A stretch of DNA of 20,738 bases from a virus: IMG/VR virus record IMGVR_UViG_3300042884_000229, positions 1-20,738 of that record, one strand, 5' to 3'. The translations under genes were made by a program, and so were the position numbers. Positions 6,578-14,325 of this stretch are shown one piece after another (the stretch's first letter is position 1; every line of letters starts with the position of its first letter). Under the pieces are notes generated by a model, which had not been told where the DNA came from, did no database searches, and saw nothing but the letters and a program-made list of their open reading frames with translations.

Positions 6578-6810
6578 TGGCAATTTATGAGTTTGATTGT
6601 GAAAGTTGTGGTCGTCATGCCACCGCAGAGGAATTGCCTCGGCGGGGGCATGTTTGCTTTGCTTGTCACGTTAAAACAGTTGACCTAGGATTCAAGTATG
6701 GTAAGGAAAACTTCCATGGTCCTACTATTAAAGAGCGTCAAAACAAAATTGTAAACGATGCCAAGGCAGCAGGTATTAATGCTGTACCTAGTCGGGACTA
6801 TGGTTTCTAA
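6577..6810 (+). CDS. FmdB-like zinc-ribbon protein
   Basis: A 77-residue protein whose opening MAIYEFDCESCG is the hallmark of the FmdB-type zinc ribbon (usually M-P/A-I-Y-E-Y/F-x-C-x-x-C). The second pair is C27/C30. The C-terminal half is basic and ends SRDYGF. The four cysteines should bind zinc; the target in phages is unknown. The ATG abuts the TAGAACAA element with no leader and no Shine-Dalgarno, yet the motif shows this is the true start. The stop overlaps the next start (TAATG). Confidence 0.8.
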   Translation: MAIYEFDCESCGRHATAEELPRRGHVCFACHVKTVDLGFKYGKENFHGPTIKERQNKIVNDAKAAGINAVPSRDYGF

Positions 6811-6992
6811 TGGAAATCTGGATTCCTGTTATTGCGGCTATTATTACTGGTCCTACTGTAGTAGTTCTACAAAAGTTACGTAGGGAAAATACTAGCCAAC
6901 ATGCAGAATCCAGAGGTATCTTGACCCATATTCTTAATAAAGTTGAAAAAATAGACGACAAACTAGATAACCATATTAAAGAAGGACATTAA
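6810..6992 (+). CDS. Small membrane protein, holin or spanin candidate
   Basis: A 60-residue protein with an N-terminal membrane segment (3-21, IWIPVIAAIITGPTVVVL), a basic junction (QKLRRE) and a polar C-terminal helix (HILNKVEKIDDKLDNHIKEGH part) with coiled-coil spacing. This one-pass plus coiled-coil layout is common in small proteins of phage lysis regions. It is translationally coupled to the FmdB-like gene and followed after one base by a second membrane protein, so the pair may be the holin system for the M15 peptidase at 9491. The exact role is inferred from layout and neighbours. Confidence 0.6.
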   Translation: MEIWIPVIAAIITGPTVVVLQKLRRENTSQHAESRGILTHILNKVEKIDDKLDNHIKEGH

Positions 6993-6993
6993 C

Positions 6994-7182
6994 ATGACAT
7001 ACAAAGACGCTTTTCACCGTGCGTTGGCAACTTTTGTTGCTGGAGCAGCATCAGCACCAGTTTCGGCTGCTGTATTAAACCTAGAAACCGTTAAGTTTAT
7101 CGTAGCCTCTGGTTTGGCTGCTGTGTTGAACTTGGTTGTTCGTTGGGCGCAAGTTTATCTTGAGCCAATTGAGGTTCAGTAA
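6994..7182 (+). CDS. Small two-segment membrane protein, r1t-type holin candidate
   Basis: A 62-residue protein with a short charged N-terminus (MTYKDAFHRA), a first hydrophobic segment (about 10-29) and a second (33-52) joined by a short loop with E31 and K34. The opening resembles r1t-like holins, in which a K-D-x-x-x-R-A pattern precedes an Ala/Val-rich segment. As a holin it would open the inner membrane at the end of infection. The C-terminus is acidic. The start follows the previous stop by one base; the stop overlaps the next start as TAATG. Confidence 0.6.
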   Translation: MTYKDAFHRALATFVAGAASAPVSAAVLNLETVKFIVASGLAAVLNLVVRWAQVYLEPIEVQ

Positions 7183-7733
7183 TGGCTCGTAGAAAACCTG
7201 AGGGTATTATTGACGACATTTTCTTGCCAGTGGGCAAGAAAGCCGTCCATGAGGTACGTTCTGGTGTTCGTGAAATTCTTCGTCAATCTATTAAGGCTGC
7301 TGAAAAAAATAAAAAAGCAGAAAAATATGTTGCTTCTAAGCAGGTTCGCCATAAACAAGAACTTAAAGGCATTGAAGAACGAATGATTAGAAACATGGGT
7401 CGTAAAGCCACAAAGGCTGGCAAACAATCTGCTGGTATTAATACTCGTGACACTGCCCAAGTTCAACTTAGTAAAGTTGCTGGAACCAGCAAGCCACGTC
7501 ATTTGATTTCTGCTAAGGATTATCAAAAGAACTTGGGTAAGTTAACTAACGATATTAAGAAGCGTTTTCCTGATGAGGCTTCGTTTCAACGTGCTTTGAA
7601 GGAAGAAGCACGTGATGTTAAAAAGGCTAAGAATGTTTCTCAAGCCCAAAAGAAAGCCCCCGCTAAGAAGGCTCCTGCAAAGAAGGCACCAGCCAAAAAG
7701 GCTGCCGCCCCTAAAACACCTAAAGGTAAATAA
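7182..7733 (+). CDS. Lys-rich protein with RKPEGIIDDI head and AKKAP tail
   Basis: A 183-residue, highly basic protein. The N-terminus reads RRKPEGIIDDIFLPVGKK (3-20), a motif shared with the proteins at 12179, 12496 and, more loosely, 12742. A helical, charged middle part follows. The C-terminus (157-183) has repeated AKKAP units ending KTPKGK, like the tails of histone H1 or bacterial histone-like proteins, which neutralise DNA. A DNA-binding or DNA-condensing virion protein is plausible, and the shared N-terminus may be a docking signal. It sits between the holin candidates and the portal, overlapping both neighbours by TAATG. No known family is recognised. Confidence 0.7.
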   Translation: MARRKPEGIIDDIFLPVGKKAVHEVRSGVREILRQSIKAAEKNKKAEKYVASKQVRHKQELKGIEERMIRNMGRKATKAGKQSAGINTRDTAQVQLSKVAGTSKPRHLISAKDYQKNLGKLTNDIKKRFPDEASFQRALKEEARDVKKAKNVSQAQKKAPAKKAPAKKAPAKKAAAPKTPKGK

Positions 7734-9481
7734 TGGCTAGGAAATCACAGTCTGAGCAAATCAGCAAATACCGTTCTCATCTTGCCGCCTCTAAGAAGTG
7801 GCGTAAAGATGAAGGATACGATGCAACGTGGCGTAGACTAGTTGACATCTATAAGGGTAAGCATTATGACCATTATAGTGACGAGGACAGAATGTTGATT
7901 AACATTTCGTTTTCCACTATTAACGTTATTGCTCCTGCTGTAGCGGTTAACTATCCTAAGATTACTGTTAATGCTCAAAGACCTGATAATGCTGCTAATG
8001 CTGTTATTGCTGAGGCTGTTGTTAACTATTGGTGGCGTTACCGTGACATCCGCACGGAGTTCCGCCGTGCGGTTAAAGACTTGTTGATTGTTGGTCATGG
8101 TTGGGTTAAAACTGGTTATCGTTTTGTTGAAGAATCAGTTATTAACGAAGATGGTGACGACAACGACCCGATGGAAGGTGGAGAACCCACACCCAATAGT
8201 GTTATCCTTCAGGACTCTCCGTTTGCGGAACGTGTTTCCCCGTTTGATGTTTTTGTTGACTCTGATGCTACTAGCATGACTGATATTAAGTGGATTGCTC
8301 AACGTATTCGCCGCCCAATCGGTGATGTTAAAAGTGACAAGCGTTACAATAAGGCAGCCCGTGATGCTGTTGAAGTTATGGCTGTAAGCCGATACACGGA
8401 TGACCCTAGCCAGCGTAAGGTTTACGACAAAAACTATGGTTATGCTGAGATTTGGGAATTTTACGACATCAAGAACCGTACTATGTGTGTCTTTACTGAG
8501 GCTGGTGAACATTTTTTAGTTAAGCCTATGAGTATGCCTTATGCGTTTGGTCATCCGTTTGTTATGTTGCGTAACTATGATGTCCCAGACATTTTTTACC
8601 CTATTGGTGACCTTGAGCAGATTGAACCTTTGCAACGTGAATTGAACGAGACACGTTCGCAGATGATGAATCATCGCAAACGTTTCTCTAGAAAGTATCT
8701 CTATAAGGAGTCGGCGTTTGACCAGTTTGGTCGCAACGCCTTGGAGTCCGATGAAGATAACGTGATGGTTCCTGTTGTTTCTGATGAGGCTCTTTCTAGT
8801 GTTATTGCTCCTATGCCTGCTGTTATTTCTCCTCCTGAGTTTTATAACCAGTCTGAATTGATTAGCAGGGACATTGAGCGTATTACTGGTTTGCCTGAGT
8901 TTATGACTGGTGGTTTGCCTGAGATTCGCCGTACCGCTACTGAGGTTTCCGCTATTCAGGATGCCGCTAACGCCCGTACTGCAGATAAGTTGGCTATTGT
9001 TGAAATGGCTATTTCCGAGGTGGGTCGCCGCATGTTGCTTCTCGCCCAACAGTATATGACTGGTGAGCAAGTTGCACGCCTTATGGGCAAGGACGGTGAA
9101 CCTATTTGGATTACTTATGACCGTGAATATCTTGAGGGCAACTTTGACTTTGAGGTAGTTGGTGGCTCTACGCAACCCAACAACGAGGCTGTCCGTAGAC
9201 AGATGGCTTTGCAAATGGTTGACGCTATGGCTCCTTTTGCTGGTGCTGGTATTGTTAACATGCAAGAGTTGGCTGGCTATGTTCTTCAGCAGGGCTTTAA
9301 TGTTAAGAACCCAGAGAAGTTTTTGTCCATGCCTGAGCAACCTATGGCTACACCTGCTGGTGCCCCTGCCCCCGAACAGTTGCCTGCTGGACCTGAGGGT
9401 GGTATGCCCGCCCCTCAAGGCGGCATACCACCTGAAATGTTGGCTATGTTGCAAAACGCTGGTGGGCAACCACCACTATAA
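7733..9481 (+). CDS. Portal protein
   Basis: A 582-residue protein with the features of podovirus-type portals. It has an N-terminal YKGKHYDHYSDEDRMLINISFSTIN region, a helical AVVNYWWRYRDIRTEFRRAVKDLLIVGHGWVKTG core (cited in part) and a DLEQIEPLQRELNETRSQMMNHRK stretch. ITGLPEFMTGG and RRTATEVSAIQDAANARTADK (cited in part) follow at about 385-420 before a Pro/Gly/Gln-rich tail. Twelve copies would form the ring through which DNA passes, docking terminase outside. Length and its place after terL and before scaffold and capsid genes agree. The start is coupled to the previous stop (TAATG). Confidence 0.9.
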   Translation: MARKSQSEQISKYRSHLAASKKWRKDEGYDATWRRLVDIYKGKHYDHYSDEDRMLINISFSTINVIAPAVAVNYPKITVNAQRPDNAANAVIAEAVVNYWWRYRDIRTEFRRAVKDLLIVGHGWVKTGYRFVEESVINEDGDDNDPMEGGEPTPNSVILQDSPFAERVSPFDVFVDSDATSMTDIKWIAQRIRRPIGDVKSDKRYNKAARDAVEVMAVSRYTDDPSQRKVYDKNYGYAEIWEFYDIKNRTMCVFTEAGEHFLVKPMSMPYAFGHPFVMLRNYDVPDIFYPIGDLEQIEPLQRELNETRSQMMNHRKRFSRKYLYKESAFDQFGRNALESDEDNVMVPVVSDEALSSVIAPMPAVISPPEFYNQSELISRDIERITGLPEFMTGGLPEIRRTATEVSAIQDAANARTADKLAIVEMAISEVGRRMLLLAQQYMTGEQVARLMGKDGEPIWITYDREYLEGNFDFEVVGGSTQPNNEAVRRQMALQMVDAMAPFAGAGIVNMQELAGYVLQQGFNVKNPEKFLSMPEQPMATPAGAPAPEQLPAGPEGGMPAPQGGIPPEMLAMLQNAGGQPPL

Positions 9482-9490
9482 GGAGTTATT

Positions 9491-10252
9491 ATGGATGATG
9501 ATGTAATGGTTCCGTGGGGATACGGCGGAAGAAAAATACGTCTTAAAGATATTGAAAATGACCCCATTTTTAAAGATATTGCTCCGATGTGGCAAAAGCG
9601 TATTTTAAAAATGATTCAAGAAAACCCAACTATTGGTGTTGGTGCCAGTGCCCGACCAGAACCAGAAGTTGTTAAATTGTTTAATGAACGTTATAAGCCT
9701 TTTACTGGAAAGTTGGATTATAACGACCCTAAGGTTTATCAAGCCTTTAAAGAGGGTAAATATAAAGAATATAACGGTCAAATATATAAGTTAAAAGCAG
9801 GTAAGGCTGCTGCCGCCACCCCTAATGCCAGTTGGCATACGGGTGGCTTTGCTGTTGATTTAGTAGGTGACACAAAGTTGGCTGGGGAAATAGCAGACCG
9901 ATATGGTCTTAGACAGGTTACGTCCAATAACGAAACTTGGCACTTTCAACCTAAAGGTATGCCTGACGGTAGACGAGTTATTGACTTTTTAAAATCTGAA
10001 TATGGTTATGACATTCCAGAAGAAGGTTTGCCTGTAGAGGCTTTGGCATATATTAACGATAATTTTGCCAGCAACTCCCCTGTCCATCCTAAAAAGGTTT
10101 TGGACGACATACGCAAACTTATTGGCAAAGACATGTTGCATAACAGGTTTAAACGCCCTAAGGATAATCCTTTGAGTGTAAAGAAACTGGAACATGCAAA
10201 TAGACGACCTACACGGACGTATATGCCTTCTAATTTTGGACCAGTTCGGTAA
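9491..10252 (+). CDS. M15-type peptidase, endolysin candidate
   Basis: A 253-residue protein with the zinc-peptidase signature of the M15 (VanY/DD-carboxypeptidase) family: SWHTGGFAVD (H116, D123) and NNETWHFQP (E148, H151), i.e. three zinc ligands and the catalytic Glu. A region of about 100 residues precedes the core and a basic C-terminal tail of about 80 residues follows it; the latter could bind the cell wall. The reaction would be cleavage of peptidoglycan stem peptides. An AAGGAG Shine-Dalgarno precedes the ATG. It lies between portal and scaffold rather than in a separate lysis block, so it may be the endolysin working with the membrane proteins at 6810-7182 or a virion-borne wall hydrolase. 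Confidence 0.8.
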   Translation: MDDDVMVPWGYGGRKIRLKDIENDPIFKDIAPMWQKRILKMIQENPTIGVGASARPEPEVVKLFNERYKPFTGKLDYNDPKVYQAFKEGKYKEYNGQIYKLKAGKAAAATPNASWHTGGFAVDLVGDTKLAGEIADRYGLRQVTSNNETWHFQPKGMPDGRRVIDFLKSEYGYDIPEEGLPVEALAYINDNFASNSPVHPKKVLDDIRKLIGKDMLHNRFKRPKDNPLSVKKLEHANRRPTRTYMPSNFGPVR

Positions 10253-10254
10253 AG

Positions 10255-10276
10255 TAGAACAACTATACCATATATA
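10255..10276 (+). promoter_or_regulatory. TAGAACAA-N6-CATATATA element (putative late promoter)
   Basis: TAGAACAA (10255-10262), CTATAC, CATATATA (10269-10276), three bases after the M15 gene stop. The scaffold ATG lies 34 bases downstream and has its own Shine-Dalgarno (CTAGGAG). It would drive the scaffold and capsid unit. Confidence 0.65.
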
Positions 10277-10309
10277 GAGCAACCATTAGGACTCTAGGAG
10301 AAAAAAAAT

Positions 10310-11107
10310 ATGAGCGATGAAATCGCACCCGTATCTGATGTGGAACCCAATGATGTTGGGTCACCCGATTCCAGTGAGGTAAATCAAACCGCAGACATTC
10401 CCGTATTGAATGTTGACGAGTATTCGGATTACCGAATTCCCGTCAAACTAGATGGGGAGGAACTACAGGTTCCGCTTTCTGAGGCTATTGCTGGTTACCA
10501 GCGTCAAGCAGATTATACTCGCAAGACACAGGAACTCGCAGAGCAAAGGCAATCTTTACAGTTTGCTTCTACTCTGCAGACTGCTCTTGAGAATGACCCT
10601 GCTGCTACCATTGACTTACTCAGTCGTCATTATGGCATTTCACGTGCTCAGGCTCGTGAAATGGTTGATGACATGGGGTTTGAATCTGAGGATTTGGACC
10701 CTGTGGATAGGAAGATGCGTGAGTTGGACACCCGTATAGCGCAGTTTGAGGAATACCAATCGCAACAACAAATTGAGCGTGAGGTTCAACGCCTGCAGTC
10801 CAAGTATTCGGATTTTGATATAACAGAAGTTGTCCAAGCCGCAATTAAGGCTGGGACAAATGATTTGGAAGCAGTTTATAAACAAATCGCTTTTGATAAG
10901 TTTTCTAAACAAAGAGAATTAGAAACTGCCGCTTTACAGCAGAAGCAACTTCAGGAATCTAAGGTTGTGGAATCTAAACGTCAGGCGGCTGTTGTTGAGG
11001 GTGGGGCTTCTGCCACATCATCTACAACGAATGATTCTTATGAGTCTATTAACTCTATCAGTGATGCGTGGGCTGCAGCCAAGAGACAATTAAACGCTAA
11101 TTTTTAA
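10310..11107 (+). CDS. Scaffolding (capsid assembly) protein
   Basis: A 265-residue acidic, Gln/Glu-rich protein lying directly before the major capsid gene. The segment YRIPVKLDGEELQVPLSEA, then YQRQADYTRKTQELAEQR, is typical of podovirus scaffold proteins. Residues 130-180 and 200-220 have coiled-coil character, and the C-terminus (about 243-265, ISDAWAAAKRQLNANF) is the short helical, basic end that usually binds coat protein. The N-terminal 40 residues are low-complexity and acidic. A CTAGGAG Shine-Dalgarno and A-rich spacer precede the ATG, suggesting high expression. Confidence 0.85.
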   Translation: MSDEIAPVSDVEPNDVGSPDSSEVNQTADIPVLNVDEYSDYRIPVKLDGEELQVPLSEAIAGYQRQADYTRKTQELAEQRQSLQFASTLQTALENDPAATIDLLSRHYGISRAQAREMVDDMGFESEDLDPVDRKMRELDTRIAQFEEYQSQQQIEREVQRLQSKYSDFDITEVVQAAIKAGTNDLEAVYKQIAFDKFSKQRELETAALQQKQLQESKVVESKRQAAVVEGGASATSSTTNDSYESINSISDAWAAAKRQLNANF

Positions 11108-11125
11108 TAACTAGGAGAAAATAAA

Positions 11126-12091
11126 ATGGCTGGAAATAGTAACTTTGATGCAATTCTTTCAACAACACTTGCGAACTATCGTGACCAGTTGACAGATAAC
11201 GTATTTACGGCTCGTCCGTTGACCTACCACCTTATGGATAAGGGTCGTATTCGTATGGTAAACGGCGGTACGAAAATTGTTGAACCATTGATTTACGGTC
11301 AGAACAGCACCGTTAAGCCTTACAGTGGTTACGACTCTATTGACCTTACACCACAAGAAGGAATCTCGGCTGCTGAATTTGAATGGAAGCAGTACGCTGC
11401 ATCTATCGCAATCAGCGGTATTGAAGAAGCCAAGAACAACGGCGAACAAGAAGTTATTAACTTGTTGGAAGCCAAAATCATGCAGGCTGAAGAATCACTT
11501 CGTGAAGGCTTCAACCAGATGTTCTTTGGTGACGGAACCGACACCCTTGGTGCTGGTGGTACAAACTCAGGTAAGTCTTGGAACGGTCTTGGAAACTTGA
11601 TTGAATCAGGCAACACTGTTGGTGGTATCAACTCGGCTTCAGGTCAGGGTAACGACTGGTGGCGTTCATACGAGCAAAACACCGCTGGTGCTTTGACTCT
11701 CGCACAAATGGCAACCGCATACAACAGCGTGTCTGTTGGTAACGACCATCCCGATATGGTTCTTACTACACAAACATTGTTTGAAAAGTATGAGTCGTTG
11801 CTGCAACCACAGTTGCGTTACACAGACACCAAGACAGCAGATGCAGGCTTCCAGAACCTTTTGTTCAAGTCAGCACCAGTTGTGTATGATGTCCATGCAC
11901 CTGCAGGAACAATGTTCTTTATTAACTCAAAGTACATTTCGCTTGTTGGTCACTCGGAGAAGTGGTTTGCAAACACCCCGTTTGTACGCCCTGAGAACAT
12001 GGATGCCCGTTACGCACTTATCATGTGCTACGGTAACTTGACTATCCGTAACCGTGCAAAGCAAGGCAAGTTGACGGCTAAGACCGCCTAA
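11126..12091 (+). CDS. Major capsid protein
   Basis: A 321-residue protein of the HK97-fold coat type seen in podovirus-like phages. It has the N-terminal NFDAILSTTLANYRDQLTDNVF, an extended-loop-like segment (40-100), a helix-rich region (EEAKNNGEQEVINLLEAKIMQAEESLREG, cited in part), a Gly-rich loop (137-172) and a core ending in FVRPENMDARYALIMCYGNL (cited in part). It follows the scaffold gene by 18 bases with CTAGGAG at good spacing and is closed by a strong hairpin. Codon choice differs from its neighbours: by my reading all but one of its 25 Asn codons are AAC. This fits very high expression. Confidence 0.9.
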   Translation: MAGNSNFDAILSTTLANYRDQLTDNVFTARPLTYHLMDKGRIRMVNGGTKIVEPLIYGQNSTVKPYSGYDSIDLTPQEGISAAEFEWKQYAASIAISGIEEAKNNGEQEVINLLEAKIMQAEESLREGFNQMFFGDGTDTLGAGGTNSGKSWNGLGNLIESGNTVGGINSASGQGNDWWRSYEQNTAGALTLAQMATAYNSVSVGNDHPDMVLTTQTLFEKYESLLQPQLRYTDTKTADAGFQNLLFKSAPVVYDVHAPAGTMFFINSKYISLVGHSEKWFANTPFVRPENMDARYALIMCYGNLTIRNRAKQGKLTAKTA

Positions 12092-12107
12092 TTGCTGATG
12101 ACAGGAT

Positions 12108-12139
12108 AATGGGAGAGGACTGTTGGGTCCTCTCCCATT
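12108..12139 (+). terminator. Terminator after the capsid gene
   Basis: A perfect 13-base stem (12108-12120 with 12127-12139) and a 6-base loop TGTTGG lie 16 bases past the capsid stop. Only three T directly follow the stem's CCCA, so release may be partial and allow some read-through into the basic-protein genes downstream. Confidence 0.8.
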
Positions 12140-12178
12140 TCTGTATAACATTATTATTTAAAACACTAGGAGTTTAAT

Positions 12179-12493
12179 ATGCCAAATGCACGTAAACCAG
12201 CAATTACTGGAATGGCAAAACCACACGGAATCGTTGATGACGTTGTGGTTCCGTTGGCTAAAAAAGTAATTGGGGCTAGGACAAAGCCTAGTCGTAATGC
12301 AACAAAGAAAATGATTGTTGCAGCAAAAAAGCGTAACGCTTATGAAACAATTACAAAAGGTCAAAATCCATTTGCTACTGGATTTAAAAGCGATGAAGAT
12401 GTCGCTAAACTTATAGGTAAAAGCAAGTATTACAAGAAAAATACTAGCCGTAAAGAAGTTTCTAATGTTCGTAAAAAAATGAAGGGTAAATAA
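12179..12493 (+). CDS. Small basic protein A of the RKP-x-GIxDD family
   Basis: A 104-residue, Lys-rich protein. Its N-terminus RKPAITGMAKPHGIVDDVVV shares RKPAITGMA(K/R)P-x-GI-x-DD with the next gene and KPxGIxDD with the gene at 7182. The rest is basic with few hydrophobic stretches and ends KKMKGK. A CTAGGAG Shine-Dalgarno precedes the ATG. It is the first of five basic-protein genes after the capsid terminator. Function is unknown; a capsid-targeted DNA-binding protein is a reasonable guess from charge and location. Confidence 0.65.
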   Translation: MPNARKPAITGMAKPHGIVDDVVVPLAKKVIGARTKPSRNATKKMIVAAKKRNAYETITKGQNPFATGFKSDEDVAKLIGKSKYYKKNTSRKEVSNVRKKMKGK

Positions 12494-12495
12494 TC

Positions 12496-12738
12496 ATGGC
12501 TGCAAGAAAACCAGCAATTACAGGAATGGCACGCCCCGAAGGCATTAAGGACGACATCGGCAAATACATCTTTAAGAAAGCAGCCAAGGCTACTTCAAAA
12601 AAGCGTGAAAAGGCTTATGTTAAGATGCAGAAGATGGGTCCTGTTGGTGACGATAAGAAGTTTATGAAACAGTCTGACAAGTTTGAAAAGTTGGGCAAGC
12701 GTGAAGTTTCTTATCGTGCAAAGTCACGAGGACGATAA
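12496..12738 (+). CDS. Small basic protein B of the RKP-x-GIxDD family
   Basis: An 80-residue basic protein that repeats the N-terminal block of its upstream neighbour (ARKPAITGMARPEGIKDDI) and then diverges into a Lys-rich helical stretch (KKAAKATSKKREKAYVKMQ). The two genes are probably an old tandem duplication. It begins 2 bases after the preceding stop, with AAGGG about 10 bases before its ATG. No known family is recognised. Confidence 0.65.
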   Translation: MAARKPAITGMARPEGIKDDIGKYIFKKAAKATSKKREKAYVKMQKMGPVGDDKKFMKQSDKFEKLGKREVSYRAKSRGR

Positions 12739-12741
12739 TTA

Positions 12742-13143
12742 ATGGTTAATCGTAAACCTAAAGGTTGGGACATCATGGATGATGTTAGCAACTTTATAAA
12801 AAGAGACAAAACTGGTGTTACAAAAAAAGTTAGTGACGCTGGAAACAAACTCGCAAAAGGCACTACTGGTGCTATGAAGTATGCTTTTGGGGACCCGAAA
12901 AAGGGTTGGCAAAACGTAGCCTCTGAGTCTGCCATGTGGCTTGTGCCTTATGGTAAAATCGGTAAGGGTGCTAAAGCGGTTGTTAAAAATCGTAAAGTTA
13001 TTGGCAAGGTTGCTAGTGGTGCGGCGCAAACTGCTGTTGCTTTAACTGCTAAACCTGCCGCCGATAAGGCTTTGGCTAAAACCCGTAAACCTAAAACTAC
13101 AAAACATATGGTTTCTGGTAAGAAGCCACCTAAAAGAAAGTAA
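12742..13143 (+). CDS. Small basic protein C
   Basis: A 133-residue basic protein. The N-terminus NRKPKGWDIMDDVSNFI keeps RKPxG...DD(V/I) of the family but with three extra residues inside the motif. The middle holds an Ala/Gly-rich, moderately hydrophobic stretch (about 36-100, including SAMWLVPYGKIGKGAKAVV) and the C-terminus a Lys/Pro-rich tail (KTRKPKTTKHMVSGKKPPKRK, split). GAGGA precedes the ATG by about 10 bases. Possibly an internal virion protein; function unknown. Confidence 0.6.
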   Translation: MVNRKPKGWDIMDDVSNFIKRDKTGVTKKVSDAGNKLAKGTTGAMKYAFGDPKKGWQNVASESAMWLVPYGKIGKGAKAVVKNRKVIGKVASGAAQTAVALTAKPAADKALAKTRKPKTTKHMVSGKKPPKRK

Positions 13144-13150
13144 GGTTGTT

Positions 13151-13594
13151 ATGCCTAAAGTTAATGGTAAAGAGTTTCCTTATACTGCTAAGGGTAAGCG
13201 AGATGCTGCTAAATACGCTAAAAAGGAAAAAGATAGTTTTAGCGGTGTTAAAGCCAAAAAACCAGTTAATAAAAAATCACAGGCTGGAGATTTAAGTTCA
13301 GAACGTGGCGTGATGCGTAAGGCGGCAGCATCAAATCGCAGTAATCGTAAATCATCTGAAGGCTTGCCTACAGGTTTAGTTACTGTAACCCACAGAGATA
13401 AAAAGGGAAAGTTAAAAAACAGCACCGTAAATCGCTCTTATGGTTCCACAATGCCATCAAGCAATTATTACTTTACAGGTAAAAAGAAAACTGCTTCAAC
13501 GTCAAAACTTGGACCCGCTAAAGGTAAGCCACAGGTCAAAACGGTTAAACCGTCCAAGCGTACAATAACAGCAAAGAAACTGAAAGGTTACTGA
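13151..13594 (+). CDS. Small basic protein D (MPKVNGKEFPYT type)
   Basis: A 147-residue, very basic protein beginning MPKVNGKEFPYTAKGKRDAA, a start I recognise from small head-region proteins of many phages; their function is not established. The middle segment (GLVTVTHRDKKGKLKNSTVNRSYGSTM, cited in part) could form a small beta structure, and the tail is Lys/Thr-rich. AAGG lies 6 bases before the ATG. It lacks the RKPxGIxDD motif of its neighbours. Confidence 0.65.
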   Translation: MPKVNGKEFPYTAKGKRDAAKYAKKEKDSFSGVKAKKPVNKKSQAGDLSSERGVMRKAAASNRSNRKSSEGLPTGLVTVTHRDKKGKLKNSTVNRSYGSTMPSSNYYFTGKKKTASTSKLGPAKGKPQVKTVKPSKRTITAKKLKGY

Positions 13595-13595
13595 T

Positions 13596-14306
13596 ATGGC
13601 TAAGTTGCCAATTGATGATATTGTTAAAGCGGTAATGAAACAAATTGGTTCTAAACCAAACCAAAAAGTGCGTTACGACTTTGCCAAGCAAACTGGAACT
13701 ATGGGTAAGAAAAACCCTAGCAGTAAGGTAACTGGCAAGAAGGCGGCTGAACGTGCCCGTGCAGCCGCACCAAAGTCCTCTAGCGGTGCTAAACAATCAC
13801 GCCGTAAAGGTACCAGCACTACTGGTCGTCCTGTTGGGCGTATTGCTCAGACTCGTCCTGAGCGTAAACGCCGTGACTTTGTTTCTACCAAGAATACTGG
13901 TATTACCACTAACGATTCTCAGCGTAGGGCTGCGAATCGGGAAGCAAACAAATTCCTTAGAATGAAGGGTGAGGGTGGAGCCAAAGGTAACAAGTCTACT
14001 AGCAAGGACATGCCAGTGGAAGTCAAGGGTTCTATTATTAAAGTGCCGAACAAGGCTACTTTGCGTGCACCTAAGCCAGAGCGTAGTTCTTATGAGGCGG
14101 ACCAAATGCGTAGAGAGTTCATGGCGGATTTGAACCGTGGTTTTGGTGGTAGCAAAAAACCAACCAAAAAGGCTGCTTCTGAAAAGACACCTAAGGGTAC
14201 TAAGCCTGCTACGAAGAAGGCTCCTGTTAAGCCAACCTCTAAGGCTAATACAAAACAGTCATCTAGTCGCCCTCAGGCTCGCACACCTAAAAAACCTAAT
14301 AAATAG
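13596..14306 (+). CDS. Basic protein E with histone-like tail
   Basis: A 236-residue, Lys/Arg-rich and low-complexity protein. It starts MAKLPIDDIVKAVMKQIG, which keeps a PxDDI core weakly like the RKPxGIxDD family. Residues 40-100 are Arg/Lys/Ser/Ala-rich, and the last 60 residues hold KKAP and KTPKG units like the tail of the protein at 7182. The composition suits condensation of packaged DNA or binding to it. Its TAG stop forms the first three bases of the TAGAACAA element at 14304. No family is recognised. Confidence 0.65.
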   Translation: MAKLPIDDIVKAVMKQIGSKPNQKVRYDFAKQTGTMGKKNPSSKVTGKKAAERARAAAPKSSSGAKQSRRKGTSTTGRPVGRIAQTRPERKRRDFVSTKNTGITTNDSQRRAANREANKFLRMKGEGGAKGNKSTSKDMPVEVKGSIIKVPNKATLRAPKPERSSYEADQMRREFMADLNRGFGGSKKPTKKAASEKTPKGTKPATKKAPVKPTSKANTKQSSSRPQARTPKKPNK

Positions 14307-14325
14307 AACAAGCGGGCTATTTATA
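14304..14325 (+). promoter_or_regulatory. TAGAACAA-N6-TATTTATA element (putative late promoter)
   Basis: TAGAACAA (14304-14311), GCGGGC, TATTTATA (14318-14325). It begins at the stop codon of the preceding gene and ends on the A of the following ATG, with no Shine-Dalgarno. Proposed promoter of the tail-gene unit. Confidence 0.65.

Noticed and set aside
8516-9469. Leftward 317-codon open frame
   Set aside because: Shadow of the portal gene; its Arg/His/Asn/Leu-rich translation matches no protein type and it is opposite a clear gene.
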